Shown: positions 17,804 through 26,741 of the stretch, piece by piece | Layout of the letters: the number at the start of each line of letters is the position of its first letter | How positions within the stretch are numbered: the first letter of the stretch is position 1 | The notes under the pieces: generated by a model | Database searches by the model: none | The model's input: only the letters and a program-made list of their open reading frames with translations | Told to the model about the DNA's origin: nothing | NCBI GenBank assembly: GCA_963776505.1 | Contig: CAVZNH010000071.1 | Coordinates: 1-64,000 of the forward strand | Source: JAMXLO01 sp963776505 | GTDB taxonomy: Bacteria > Pseudomonadota > Alphaproteobacteria > Acetobacterales > Acetobacteraceae | DNA length: 64,000 bases | Direction: 5' to 3' | Translations under genes and position numbers: made by a program

Positions 17804-17833
17804 GGGGCCGGTCTGCTTTCGCAGGCCGGCCCC
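17804..17833 (+). terminator. Terminator after the NHL gene
   Basis: Stem GGGGCCGG-T-CTGC pairs with GCAG-G-CCGGCCCC (12 bp plus a single T/G mismatch) around a TTTC loop, followed by TTGCTTG. It separates the NHL gene from the ribosomal-protein operon. Confidence 0.65.
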
Positions 17834-17944
17834 TTGCTTGTCGTGCCGTATTCATGCTTTACCCCGCCTCCCCTGCCGGGCGACGACGGCATCGTCCTCG
17901 GTTATGCCCGCATTGAGGCGGGCCTCCAGCCATAGGGAGCCATC

Positions 17945-18409
17945 ATGCCGCTTTATGAATGCGTGCTGATCGCGCGCAACGACGTGACACAACAGCAGGT
18001 CGAAGGCGTCGCCGACGACATCGCCAGCCAGCTTGAAACGGACGGCGGGGCGGTGAGGAAGCGCGAATACTGGGGTCTTCGCGGCTTGGCCTACCGGATC
18101 AAGAAGAACCGCAAGGGCCACTACATGCTGCTGGGCCTCGACGCTAAACCTGCCTTCATTACCGAGATCGAGCGTCAACTCGGTCTGAACGAAGACATTC
18201 TCCGCTTCATGACCATCCGTGTGGATGAGATCGAGGAAGCTCCCTCCGCCATTCTGTCGCGCAAGTCGGACGATCGCGAACGCTCGTTCCGTGGGCCCAA
18301 GCCTGCTGGTCGGTTCGACAGCGGTCGGCGCCGTGGTTTCGACGATCGCGAGGAGTTTCGTGCCCGCGAGGAGTTCCGCGAAGACTTCCGCGTCGGAGCC
18401 GAGGAATAG
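17945..18409 (+). CDS. rpsF: 30S ribosomal protein S6
   Basis: S6 binds 16S rRNA together with S18 in the platform of the small subunit. The 154-residue protein opens MPLYECVLIARNDVTQQQVE and contains REYWGLRGLAYRIKKNRKGHY, the core S6 signature. Its C-terminal extension is rich in Arg, Glu and Asp (REEFRAREEFREDFR), as in other alphaproteobacteria. It leads the operon rpsF-rpsR-rplI, with a 3-bp gap to rpsR. Confidence 0.97.
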   Translation: MPLYECVLIARNDVTQQQVEGVADDIASQLETDGGAVRKREYWGLRGLAYRIKKNRKGHYMLLGLDAKPAFITEIERQLGLNEDILRFMTIRVDEIEEAPSAILSRKSDDRERSFRGPKPAGRFDSGRRRGFDDREEFRAREEFREDFRVGAEE

Positions 18410-18412
18410 ATC

Positions 18413-18688
18413 ATGTCCGATACCACTGAAATCAATCCGGCCGCCCGTCGCGCCGCCGTCGGTGCGCGCCGGCCATTTTATCGCCGTCGCAAGTCCTGTC
18501 CGTTCTCCGGCCCCAACGCGCCGAAGATCGACTACAAGGACGTGCGCCTGCTGTCCCGCTTCCTGTCGGAGCGCGGCAAGATCGTGCCCAGCCGCATCAC
18601 CGCGGTCTCGGCCAAGAAGCAGCGCGAGCTGGCGGTGGCGATCAAGCGCGCCCGCTTCCTCGCCTTGCTGCCCTACATCGTGAGCTGA
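18413..18688 (+). CDS. rpsR: 30S ribosomal protein S18
   Basis: A 91-residue S18. The signature RRKSCPFSGPNAPKIDYKDV is followed by LLSRFLSERGKIVPSRIT and AKKQRELAVAIKRARFLALL. It lies between S6 and L9 in the standard order and forms a heterodimer with S6 on 16S rRNA. The length is normal and the frame intact. Confidence 0.97.
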   Translation: MSDTTEINPAARRAAVGARRPFYRRRKSCPFSGPNAPKIDYKDVRLLSRFLSERGKIVPSRITAVSAKKQRELAVAIKRARFLALLPYIVS

Positions 18689-18699
18689 CGGAGCGGACC

Positions 18700-19276
18700 A
18701 TGGCCGATGTGGAACTGATCCTGCTCCAACGCGTGGAAAAGCTGGGGCAGATGGGCGACCTGGTGAAGGTGAAGCCTGGTTTCGCCCGCAACTACCTGCT
18801 GCCGCAAAAGAAGGCGCTGCGGGCGAGCAAAGATAATATGGCCCGCTTCGAGCAGGAGCGCGCCCAGCTTGAGGCGCAGAACCTGAAGCGCCGCGAGGAG
18901 GCGGAGCGGGTCGCCGAACGCGTCGCCGGAATCTCCGTGGTGATCATCCGTCAGGCGGGTGAATCGGGCAGCCTGTACGGCTCGGTGTCCTCGCGCGACG
19001 TCGCCGAGATGACCACCGAGGCCGGTCTGACGATCAACCGGCAACAGGTATTGCTCGAGCACCCGATCAAGACGATCGGGCTCTCCCGTGTACGCGTGGC
19101 GCTGCATCCCGGAGGTGTCGATCCCTGTTATCGTCAACGTCGCGCGCAGCCCGGAAGAGGCGGAGCGGCAGGCGCGTGGCGAACGGGTTGGCGCCGAGGC
19201 AGAGGAAGAAGAGGCCGCCCTCGACGCCGCTGCGATGTTCGATCCTGGCGCCGAACCGGAGCAGCCACAGGTCTGA
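18700..19276 (+). CDS. rplI: 50S ribosomal protein L9, one apparent frameshift
   Basis: L9 binds 23S rRNA near the L1 stalk. The frame from 18700 gives ILLQRVEKLGQMGDLVKVKP, FARNYLLPQKKA and, later, LYGSVSSRDVAEM. It changes frame at CATCCCGGAG (19106-19113). The next frame continues EVSIPVIVNVARSPEEAE to an acidic tail ending at 19276. One surplus C in CCC explains it: 577 nt minus one gives a 191-residue protein of normal size. Because the tail is well conserved, I treat this as a probable sequence error. Confidence 0.93.
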
Positions 19277-19583
19277 TGTGGCGCCGTTCGAGAGGAAGCC
19301 AATCCTCAGGCTTCGGCACGGACGAGTAAACATCGCCATCCCGCATCGCGTTGCCGACCAGGGACGTTCCAGGCTTATCTCTGGGCGCGCATCTGGTCGG
19401 TCGCCGCCAAGGTTACCGGGCGCATTGTCGAATGGTGGTCCATTGCTTATCCGGCCAATCTGCGCATGAGGAACATGAGCCGGTGTCGGTATCCTATACG
19501 CCAATAGTGGCTGGGCTGACCGCGTCACATGGCCCTTGACCACATGCCCGCGCGCCCGTGCGTCACTACCCTAGAACCTCAAC
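19277..19583. other. Intergenic region after rplI
   Basis: About 300 bp between the rplI stop and the end of a minus-strand microprotein gene. I see no open frame with protein-like composition, no obvious hairpin terminator and no repeat. Confidence 0.4.
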
Positions 19584-19664
19584 TCAAGCGACGAGCGGCA
19601 CGAGAACCGCCCATATAGCGACCAGACCAAGCGCCATTCCGGCAGTAGTGACATAAGCACGCAT
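19584..19664 (-). CDS. 26-residue single-helix microprotein, paralogue of 29224-29325
   Basis: Start ATG at 19664 with AAGGAG nine bases upstream. The peptide opens MRAYVTTAGMALGLV, continues AIWAVLVPLVA and stops. It has one positive residue at the N-terminus followed by an unbroken hydrophobic helix, as expected for a tiny inner-membrane protein. The peptide at 29224-29325 shares RA-x-V-x2-AGMALGLV-x2-WA-x-L-x-P, about 16 of 26 positions. A conserved protein pattern with a good ribosome binding site supports translation. The function is unknown. Confidence 0.6.
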   Translation of the reverse strand: MRAYVTTAGMALGLVAIWAVLVPLVA

Positions 19665-19778
19665 TGGCCATCTCCTTCGCTCCGCAGAAGGGCGATCGCC
19701 CCCTCGTCGCGCTGTGGCCCCATGATGCGGCAGCCGAGGCTACGGTGCCGTTACGTCTGCCCGAACAAAAAGAAAGAA

Positions 19779-19800
19779 AGCCCCGGGCCGTCCCGGGGCT
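19779..19800 (-). terminator. Second minus-strand terminator
   Basis: Read on the minus strand, stem AGCCCCGGG pairs with CCCGGGGCT around a 4-base loop, followed by CTTTCTTTCTTTTTG. This is a classic intrinsic terminator. It backs up the one at 19836-19857 and lies 115 bp upstream of the microprotein start, separating the two small genes. Confidence 0.8.
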
Positions 19801-19835
19801 GAGTTGGAGGAGAAAGACTTCAGCGGAAACGAAAA

Positions 19836-19857
19836 AGGCCGGCAGTGGTGCCGGCCT
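19836..19857 (-). terminator. Intrinsic terminator of the small secreted-protein gene
   Basis: On the minus strand AGGCCGGCA pairs with TGCCGGCCT around a 4-base loop and runs into TTTTTCG. It starts 24 bp after the stop codon of the 19881-20158 gene. Confidence 0.85.
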
Positions 19858-19880
19858 CTCCGCATCACGTCTGAATTGGA

Positions 19881-20158
19881 TTAGCTGTTGGCGCCCTGAT
19901 TACCGTTCGGCGCGAACAGCCAAGTCCCGTGGCTCGACTGGGTAACGTAGGCCTGCACCCCCCGCCCGTTCTGGGCTTGCTGGGTCGCCTTGTCCGTGCT
20001 CCGCATACACCGGGGCGTTCGGCACCTGAGCCTGAGCTACGACGCCGGGAAGCTCGGTGAAGAAGGTATTGGCTGCGGGGCCGTCACCGCCATCGGCATA
20101 GGCCGGAACCGACGCCAAGACTGAGCGCTGCGGCCGCGGCAAGAAGCATGGTCTTCAT
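19881..20158 (-). CDS. Small secreted protein, two apparent frameshifts
   Basis: From ATG 20158 (GGAGAG upstream) the frame reads MKTMLLAAAAALSLGVGS, a Sec signal peptide. A shifted frame then gives AYADGGDGPAANTFFTELPG and VVAQAQVPNAPVYAEH, and a third gives DKATQQAQNGRGVQAYVTQS and HGTWLFAPNGNQGANS before TAA. Removing two surplus bases (278 to 276 nt) gives one 91-residue periplasmic or secreted protein. I recall similar short proteins with a GTWLF-P-N end in Acetobacteraceae, of unknown function; this is memory, not a search. Two terminators follow, so it is likely well expressed. Confidence 0.6.
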
Positions 20159-20450
20159 GGTCTCTCTCCTCATCTTCCGGCCTCGCTTGAGCGGGCCGGG
20201 GTTTGTTCCATCGCATCGTTTGCGATGCGCGGGAGATGGGTTTCCCACCACTGCGCGATAATCGAGCCACCGGGCATATGATTTATGCGCACAGCGAAGC
20301 GGAATGTGTGACCGGGGTCATAGACTGGCTGCCCTCAGCCGAAGGGCGTCAGCACCGGCGGCAGCATTCACCCGCCGGCCGGCAGCCGCTGCCATGGGCC
20401 CGATCACTGAGGATTCTCAGAATGCTCCATGGCTGATACAACGCCTGCCC

Positions 20451-21332
20451 ATGACCGCTGCGCTCGCCTCAATGACAGGATTCGCCCGCGCGGAGGGCAG
20501 TGCAGCGGGCCTCGCCTGGGTTTGGGAACTGCGCAGCGTCAACGGCCGCGGCCTCGATCTGCGCTTCCGATTGCCGGCCGGCTGGGATGCGCTGGAGCCC
20601 TTGCTGCGCGCGGCCGCCGGTAAGCTGCTGAAGCGCGGCAACCTCACCGCCAATCTGTCCGTCAAGCGCGAGAGCGAGCCGCGCCTGGTCGCAGATCCAG
20701 CAGCGCTGGAGCAGGCGCTGACGCTGGCGATGGAACTGCATAGCCGCATCCCCGGCAGCCCGGTGCCTCGCGCCGAGACGCTGCTCGGCCTGCCAGGCGT
20801 TCTGCGGCCGGCGCAGACCGAAGAAGTCGCGCAGGACACCGACGCGGTGGCGGCGGGGTTTTCACGCGCGCTGGCGGCACTGATCGAGGCGCGTCAGTCC
20901 GAGGGCACGCGGCTGGCCGCGACGCTTACAGGTCTGCTGGATGAGATCGCTGCACTGCACCGCGAGGCAGCTGCCGAAGCGGCCGATCAGCCCGCGGCGC
21001 AGCGCGCCCGGGTCATGGAGAACCTGGCCGCGCTGTTGCGCGAAGCGCCATCGCTGCCCGAGGAACGCATCGCGCAGGAGGTTGCGCTGCTGGCCGCGCG
21101 CTCCGACGTGCGCGAGGAACTGGATCGCCTGGCCAGCCACATCGAGGCGGCACACGCGTTGCTGCGCGAGGCGGCGAACATCGGGAGGCGCCTCGATTTC
21201 CTGATGCAGGAGTTCAACCGCGAGGCCAACACGCTCTGTAGCAAATCGGCCTCGGTCGCGCTGACCGCCACTGGCCTAAAGCTGAAGGCCACCATCGAGC
21301 AGTTGCGCGAGCAGGTGCAGAACATCGAATGA
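20451..21332 (+). CDS. yicC: YicC/YloC family endoribonuclease
   Basis: A 293-residue YicC protein. The N-terminus has SMTGFARAEG and LRSVNGRGLDLRFRLP; the C-terminal DUF1732 region has RRLDFLMQEFNREANTLCSKS and LKATIEQLREQVQNIE. YicC-family proteins are endoribonucleases linked to small-RNA turnover. The stop overlaps the start of gmk (ATGA), the usual yicC-gmk pairing. ATG 20451 is chosen because the conserved motif begins a few residues later; 20472 is possible. Confidence 0.93.
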   Translation: MTAALASMTGFARAEGSAAGLAWVWELRSVNGRGLDLRFRLPAGWDALEPLLRAAAGKLLKRGNLTANLSVKRESEPRLVADPAALEQALTLAMELHSRIPGSPVPRAETLLGLPGVLRPAQTEEVAQDTDAVAAGFSRALAALIEARQSEGTRLAATLTGLLDEIAALHREAAAEAADQPAAQRARVMENLAALLREAPSLPEERIAQEVALLAARSDVREELDRLASHIEAAHALLREAANIGRRLDFLMQEFNREANTLCSKSASVALTATGLKLKATIEQLREQVQNIE

Positions 21333-21953
21333 GCGCGATCGCGCGACGAGGTGTGTGCCTGGTTCTGTCGGCACCGTCTGGTGCTGGCAAGACCGTGATT
21401 GCCGATGCGCTGCTGGCGAGCGAGCCTGAGCTGCGACGCTCGGTCAGCGTCACCACGCGAGCGCCGCGTGATGGCGAGGCGGATGGCGTGCACTATCACT
21501 TCCGTGACCAGACGGAGTTCGACCGCATGGTCGCGGCGGGCGAATTGCTGGAATGGGCGCGCGTACTCAGCCGCCACTGTTACGGCACGCCCGAGGCGCC
21601 GGTGCGGCAGGCGATCCGCGACGGCAAGGACATGGTGTTCGATATCGACTGGCAGGGACACCGGAAGCTGCGCGCTGCGTTGCCCGAGGATGTTGTCGGC
21701 GTATTTATCCTGCCGCCGACCCTTGACCGCACTGGAAAGCCGGCTGCGCCGTCGCTCCGGTGACGATGCGGCGGAGATCGCGCGTCGCATGGCGCTGGCA
21801 TGCGACGAGATCAGCCATTGGCCGGAGTTCGATCACGTCGTGGTGAACGACGACCTGGATCGCGCGGTCGCCGCGGTGCGTGCCGTATTGCATGCGGCGC
21901 GCGTGGCGACGACGAGACAGATCGGCCTGACGGATTTCGTCAAGCGGTTCTGA
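21329..21953 (+). CDS. gmk: Guanylate kinase, one apparent frameshift
   Basis: Gmk phosphorylates GMP to GDP and is essential. The first frame has LVLSAPSGAGKTVIADALL (P-loop), SVTTRAPRDGEADGVHYHF and VFDIDWQG. It breaks after FILPPTL, and the next frame gives TALESRLRRRSGDDAAEIAR and ISHWPEFDHVVVNDDL to the stop at 21953. A surplus base near 21725 explains the shift: 625 minus 1 is 208 codons, a normal Gmk. The enzyme is indispensable, so a true knockout is unlikely. Confidence 0.93.
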
Positions 21954-22133
21954 CAAGCGGCGGCACCGCGCCCTGGTGAGCTCGCGCCAAGGCGATCATT
22001 GCCTCGCGGGTCGTGTCGCTTTGCGCATGGCGATCTGACCACTGCCAGGAGTGCCCAGAACCCCATGGCAGCAGTCACCCGACAGAGGGGGGCCGGCGCA
22101 ATTATGAGGGAGAGATAACGGCGCCTCCCAACC

Positions 22134-23150
22134 TCACATGTTGAGCATGGCGCCAACGAGGGCTCCCTTGGCGGTCGCATTGAGCGGATCCTTGGCGAGG
22201 TATACCTCGCTGATCGCAACGGGAAGCTCGGCCTTGGCAATCGCCCATTTGAGCCGGGCGAGGAAATTGCCCGCCATCGCCGTCCCGCCGGAGCACACGA
22301 TCGGGATCGGTCCTGCGAACCGAGGCAGCTTCTTCGATTCGGCCATCGCCGCCTGCAAGGCGGACACCGCCGTTGTGATGACGTCGCCATAGTACACGGA
22401 CAGCGCGCGGTCTATCGAGCCGCCCGTCGCACCGTCAAGCGTGAAGCCGCTGTCGGAGGAGTTCTCCTTGTGCAGTCGGACCGTCGTTGGCGTCTCGCCG
22501 GTCACCGAGGCAGCACTCTGATCGATATAGTCGCCCGCCCTCGTCGTAGCGACCGTTAGAACAGGCAGGCCGAGATAGGCAAGGCACATATTGCACATGC
22601 CGCCGCCAAAGCTCATGCCGATGCCGGTGAAATTGACCTCCTTGAGCTCAGAATACACGATCGCCAGCCCCTCATTGACCGATTGCGCCTGGTAGCCAAG
22701 CTTCTCGAAGACGCCCTGCACCGAACGTTCGTGGAAGATGAGATCGGAGGCGCGGGCGGCCGGTGCGCTCGGTATGCTCAGGCACAGCTTCTCGCCCTCG
22801 CTCGCCTCGCCACACAGGCCCCCAAGCAGCAGCTCAATCATCTGCAGATTCTTTGGCTCGGCCGGGTTGAGCAGACCGCTCTGCATGGGTCTGCGCGTGT
22901 CGCCTTCGAGGAATTTGGCGAATTCGTCTGCCCGATTGCCATAGGCATAAATATGGGCACCTTCGACCTGGTGAAGGATATTCTCGCGTGCCAGCATCTG
23001 CTCCGTCATCCGGCTGTAGGGGATATCAACGAAGGCATTGAGTTGGGGAGTGAAGTTGACCTTCTGCCCGTTCAGAGTTGCGAGGACAATGCGACTTGTC
23101 CCGAGGTCCACTCCTTTGACGGCCTGTTGCGACGCTGTTGCGATGGCCAT
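22134..23150 (-). CDS. Actin-like ATPase (actin/Hsp70 superfamily), uncharacterised
   Basis: A 338-residue protein with the three nucleotide-binding motifs of the actin fold: phosphate-1 VKGVDLGTSRIVLATLNG near the start, phosphate-2 GIGMSFGGGMCNMCLAYL in the middle, and an adenosine motif PIPIVCSGGTAMAGNF near the end. I read ATPase activity and possible filament formation from the fold. It is not MreB, FtsA or ParM by its motifs. AGGAGA precedes the ATG. It follows a coiled-coil protein gene (67 bp gap) and an HtrA protease gene on the same strand, which suggests an envelope or cell-shape function. Confidence 0.75.
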   Translation of the reverse strand: MAIATASQQAVKGVDLGTSRIVLATLNGQKVNFTPQLNAFVDIPYSRMTEQMLARENILHQVEGAHIYAYGNRADEFAKFLEGDTRRPMQSGLLNPAEPKNLQMIELLLGGLCGEASEGEKLCLSIPSAPAARASDLIFHERSVQGVFEKLGYQAQSVNEGLAIVYSELKEVNFTGIGMSFGGGMCNMCLAYLGLPVLTVATTRAGDYIDQSAASVTGETPTTVRLHKENSSDSGFTLDGATGGSIDRALSVYYGDVITTAVSALQAAMAESKKLPRFAGPIPIVCSGGTAMAGNFLARLKWAIAKAELPVAISEVYLAKDPLNATAKGALVGAMLNM

Positions 23151-23217
23151 GACGAGTCTCCTGATATAAGAACGGACAAAAAGTTTGCTCTGGCGGCGAC
23201 GCCGACATGCGTCGAGA

Positions 23218-23803
23218 TCAAGAACGCGCTGCATCAAGATCGACAATCCAGCCCGCGTCCTGGGACGGCGCCTCCCCGGCCAGCATGACGGCCGGGCCCG
23301 GCTCCGCATCACCCTGGACCGTGGGGGCTGCCGGCTGGGTGCGCTCCTTCTGGAGCAGGCGCAGCAGGACAAGAAGGACAGGGCGGAGCTCTGCCTCCAG
23401 GGCCATGCGGACCTCGTCGAAGATCGCGCCGCGATCTGACTCTGCTCGCGACGCGCTACGGCCGCGAGCTCGGTGCTGCGCGCCTGCTCGCCCTCAAGCA
23501 CTTTGAGCAGAAAGACGACGCGCTCGTTAAGACGCGCATTCTCTATCAGGAGCCGCTCGATCTCGCCATCGCGCAGATCGCTGATGTCGGTCGAGCCATC
23601 CGTCTCATTCTGAGCATCGCTCTCGCCATGTTCGCGCCCCGCATCATCCGCGTGAGCGTGCAGCGCTGCACTCGATGCCAGGTTTCCCCTCGGCGACCCC
23701 CGACGACGGTGAAGGACGGCCCCCTGGCCGCCCCTCGCCTCGTCTCGCGCAGTGCCACGACGATCTCCTCCAGCGTCGCCTCGCGCTCGGATCGTTCCAC
23801 CAT
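23218..23803 (-). CDS. Coiled-coil protein upstream of the actin-like gene, apparent frameshifts
   Basis: Reassembled from three frames: MVERSEREATLEEIVVALRE, then HADDAGREHGESDAQNETDG, ISDLRDGEIERLLIENARLN, ERVVFLLKVLEGEQARSTEL, then IFDEVRMALEAELRPVLLVL and ending WIVDLDAARS. Shifts lie near 23695 and 23428; two missing bases would give 196 codons. The central part has clear heptads of Leu, Ile and Val, so a coiled coil is likely. A coiled-coil partner beside an actin homologue could be an adaptor or filament regulator, but this is inference. I know no family for it. Confidence 0.5.
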
Positions 23804-23912
23804 CGCCGTGCTATACGTATTCAACAAAGCCCGATTGACGGCAGCTCCGTTAAGGTTCGGTAAACACTGGGCCGGACTGTTTGACCGCTGGCGTTTTCCG
23901 TGGCGCCGAATG

Positions 23913-25272
23913 CTACTCGAGGCTAAGGGTAAGCCAGCGCAGGCCTTCGGCGTTGCGTTGCACCAGAACGGCAACATAATGACGCTGCTGCTTGCGGGCG
24001 AGGGCAATCAGCCGAGCGACATCCTCGGGGGTGGCGACAGTCTCTTGCTGGACCTGGACGACGATATCACCCGCGCTCAATCCGGCCTCCGCCGCAGTAC
24101 CGTCTGCCACGATCTGCGTCACGACGACACCGTGACGCGTAGGGTCATCGCTACGCGCCAGACGCCAGCCGGGGCCGACAGCGGTGGACGCAGGAAGTAG
24201 CGTCTCCCGAAGACGCGGCCCGCGGAACCTCCTGGACGGTCGCCGCGACAACCAGCGGTTCGTCGTTGCGCCAAATGCGCAGGCTGACGACTGTGCCTGG
24301 TGGCGTGCGGGCGATCGCACGCGCCAGCGCCCGCACTTCCTTCACCGGCATGTTGCCGTAACGCAAGATGATGTCTCCCGCCATGATTCCGCATTTGCTG
24401 GCACCGCCGCCCTCTGTCGTGCCGCCGACGATGACACCCTCGGCTTTCGGCATGTTCAACGCGTCCGCGATTTCCGGCGTAACCTGCTGGATGCGGAAAT
24501 CCAGCGTTCCAACCCGCAGGCCTGCAGGACTCCGCAGCGCATCGGCCACGTACTTGACGTCGTTGGACGGGATTGCGAAGCCGAGACCGATCGAGCCGCT
24601 GGTAGCCTCCGGAGAGAAGATCGCGGTGTTCATGCCGATCACTTCGCCACGCTCGTTGAACAGCGGACCGCCTGAATTGCCATGGTTGATCGCGGCATCG
24701 GTCTGAATGTAGTCGTCGAACGGCGTGTCACGGATGTCGCGATTGAGCGCGCTGACAATGCCTCGTGTTACCGATCCGCCGAGGCCCAACGGATTGCCGA
24801 TCGCGAGCACCCGATCGGCCACGCGCACCGCGTCGCTGTCGCCGAAGCGAACGGTGGGTAGGGGCGATTCCGGTGTGACCTTGATCAGCGCGACATCGAT
24901 CTGGTCGGCTTGCGCGAGCAGCTTCGCGCGAAGCAGCGTGTTGTCCTGTAGTGTGACGAGGATGTCCGTTGCTCCTTCGATCACGTGTCGATTGGTGACG
25001 ATGATGCCGCTCCGATCAATGATGAATCCCGAGCCAAGAAAGCGGCGACCGCGTGGAGCCTCGGAGTGCTCAGCCGGGCCGGCTGTGCCGGCAATCGCCG
25101 TCCCCGTGATTGCGCTTGGGGAGCGCAGGATGGAGATGCTGACGACCGCAGGCAACTCGCGAGCCACGAGTTCCTGATCGGTGGGGTTGTCAGCGGCCCA
25201 CGCGCGCAGGCCGCCGATCGCCACCGCACCAAAAAGCAGAATGATGCGAGCCACGTGCCATCGCGGTGTCAT
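23913..25272 (-). CDS. HtrA/DegP-type periplasmic serine protease, one apparent frameshift
   Basis: HtrA proteases degrade or chaperone misfolded envelope proteins. The N-terminus (ATG 25272, GGAGGG upstream) has a signal peptide ending LRAWA. The catalytic triad is in IVTNRHVIEGA (His), DQIDVALIKV (Asp) and INHGNSGGPLFNERG (Ser). PDZ1 shows VTPEIADALNMPKAEGVIVG. A frame change near 24216 leads to a second PDZ: HGVVVTQIVADGTAAEAGLS and AGDIVVQVQQ, ending LRWLTLSLE. One surplus base gives 452 residues, the normal size. Upstream of the coiled-coil and actin-like genes. Confidence 0.88.
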
Positions 25273-25580
25273 GTCGAACCCTCCGGACAACGATTCCGCA
25301 GGCATAGACCGATCGCCGCCTCGGTTTATTCGCGCGTCAGGTCCAACGCTTGCTTGGCCTGCTGGTCTGCACCGCTTTCGATACGCAAAGCCAGGCTCCG
25401 CCAGAGATCGTCCGACCCGAGGCCGTCAGGCAGGTTTCCCAGAGTGAGGCGGTCGAGGACGCGCCAGAGCAGGAGCGTCCGATACCCAGCATGGCAAGGC
25501 TTGCTCTGACGCAGATGATGGTTTCCAGTTAGCAGGATGATGCGTTCCGGGCCACCGGCCCGATGTAAGGGAGAGACGCC
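25273..25580. other. Intergenic region upstream of htrA and the HAD gene
   Basis: About 300 bp between divergent genes. A minus-strand frame here reads LLLWRVLDRLTLGNLPDGLG with a hydrophilic end, but it has no plausible start or ribosome binding site. It could be the remnant end of a lost gene. Otherwise it should hold the promoters of both flanking genes. Confidence 0.35.
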
Positions 25581-26294
25581 ATGGCGGACAAGCAACCAGT
25601 CGCGATTGTATTCGATACCTTCGGCACGGTGGTGGACTGGCGCAGCAGCCTGATCGCTGAATTGACGGCATTCGGCCGCCAGCGCGACATCAATGCGGAC
25701 TGGACTGCCCTGGTGGATGCCTGGCGCGCGGCCTACCACCCGTCGATGGATCGCGTGCGCAAGGGCGAACAGCCTTGGACCACCCTGGACGGGCTGCACC
25801 GCGCGTCACTGGACAAGCTGGTGGCAGAGTTCAGCATTCGCGGTCTCACCGAGGCGGATCTGCGGCACATCAACCGCGGCTGGCATCGGCTCAATCCCTG
25901 GCCGGATTCAGTGCCCGGCCTGACGCGGCTGAAACGGAAGTTCATTATTGGGCCGCTGTCCAACGGCAACGTGTCGCTTTTGCTCAACATGGGGAAGCAC
26001 GCCGGCATTCCATGGGACATGATCTTCGGCTCTGACCTCTTCGGACATTTCAAGCCTGATCCGGAGACGTATCTGGGTGCGGCCAAGCTGCTCGATATAG
26101 AACCGGGGCAGTTGATGATGGCGGCGGCGCACAACAACGATCTGGCGAACGCGCGCAAGGTGGGACTGATGACCGCGTTCTTCCCGCGGCCCAATGAGTA
26201 TGGTCCACACCAGAAGCGCGACTATTCTGCCGATCAGGAGTGGGATGTGGTTGCGAAAGACATCGAGGATCTGGCCACGAAGCTGGGTGTCTGA
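25581..26294 (+). CDS. Haloacid dehalogenase type II (HAD superfamily)
   Basis: A 237-residue HAD hydrolase close to (S)-2-haloacid dehalogenases. The nucleophile Asp is in IVFDTFGTVVDWRSSL. Motif II is PLSNGNVSLLL. The conserved Lys and acidic motif III are in GHFKPDPETYLGAA and MMAAAHNNDLANARKVG. These enzymes release halide from 2-haloacids or act as phosphatases; the native substrate is not certain. GGGAG precedes the ATG. It begins a likely operon with an NTF2-like protein and a GMC oxidoreductase. Confidence 0.85.
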   Translation: MADKQPVAIVFDTFGTVVDWRSSLIAELTAFGRQRDINADWTALVDAWRAAYHPSMDRVRKGEQPWTTLDGLHRASLDKLVAEFSIRGLTEADLRHINRGWHRLNPWPDSVPGLTRLKRKFIIGPLSNGNVSLLLNMGKHAGIPWDMIFGSDLFGHFKPDPETYLGAAKLLDIEPGQLMMAAAHNNDLANARKVGLMTAFFPRPNEYGPHQKRDYSADQEWDVVAKDIEDLATKLGV

Positions 26295-26367
26295 AGCTCT
26301 GACATAGAGGCGGCTGACCACTTCATGAGCACCGCGCAACGCTTCATCGCGGCAGGGGAGAGAAACG

Positions 26368-26739
26368 ATGGCATCCGATCTGAACAATCTCGAACAGGCA
26401 CTGCAGACCTACTTCGACGGCCTTTACGAGGGCGACACCGCGAAACTTGGCCGCGTGTTCCATGACGTGGCGCATTTGTTCTACGTGACCGAGGGCAAGC
26501 TCGGCGATATGTCGCGCGAGCAGTGGTTCGACATGGTGCGTAGCCGAAAATCGGCGCAAAGCCAGGACCTCAAGCGACATGACTGGGTGGTGCAGATCGA
26601 CCGATCCAGCCAGACCACCGCATTCGCCAAGGTGCAGTGCCAGATCCCTCCGCGCTACTTCACCGACTACCTCACCTTCGTAAAGCTGGCCGAGGGTTGG
26701 CGCATCGTATCCAAGACCTTCCACACCGAGACACACTGA
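26368..26739 (+). CDS. NTF2-like / lumazine-binding-fold protein
   Basis: A 123-residue protein with the cone-shaped NTF2/SnoaL pattern: ALQTYFDGLYEGDTAKLGRV at the start and FVKLAEGWRIVSKTFHTE at the end. Such proteins are small-molecule-binding subunits or isomerases. It sits 2 bp upstream of the GMC oxidoreductase and 73 bp after the dehalogenase, so an auxiliary role in the same pathway is likely. No catalytic residues can be assigned. Confidence 0.75.
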   Translation: MASDLNNLEQALQTYFDGLYEGDTAKLGRVFHDVAHLFYVTEGKLGDMSREQWFDMVRSRKSAQSQDLKRHDWVVQIDRSSQTTAFAKVQCQIPPRYFTDYLTFVKLAEGWRIVSKTFHTETH

Positions 26740-26741
26740 GC

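Noticed and set aside
21833..22133. A minus-strand frame opposite the gmk end with MGFWALLAVV.
   Set aside because: Most of it is antisense to gmk; the hydrophobic bit resembles the microproteins only by chance and has no good ribosome binding site.
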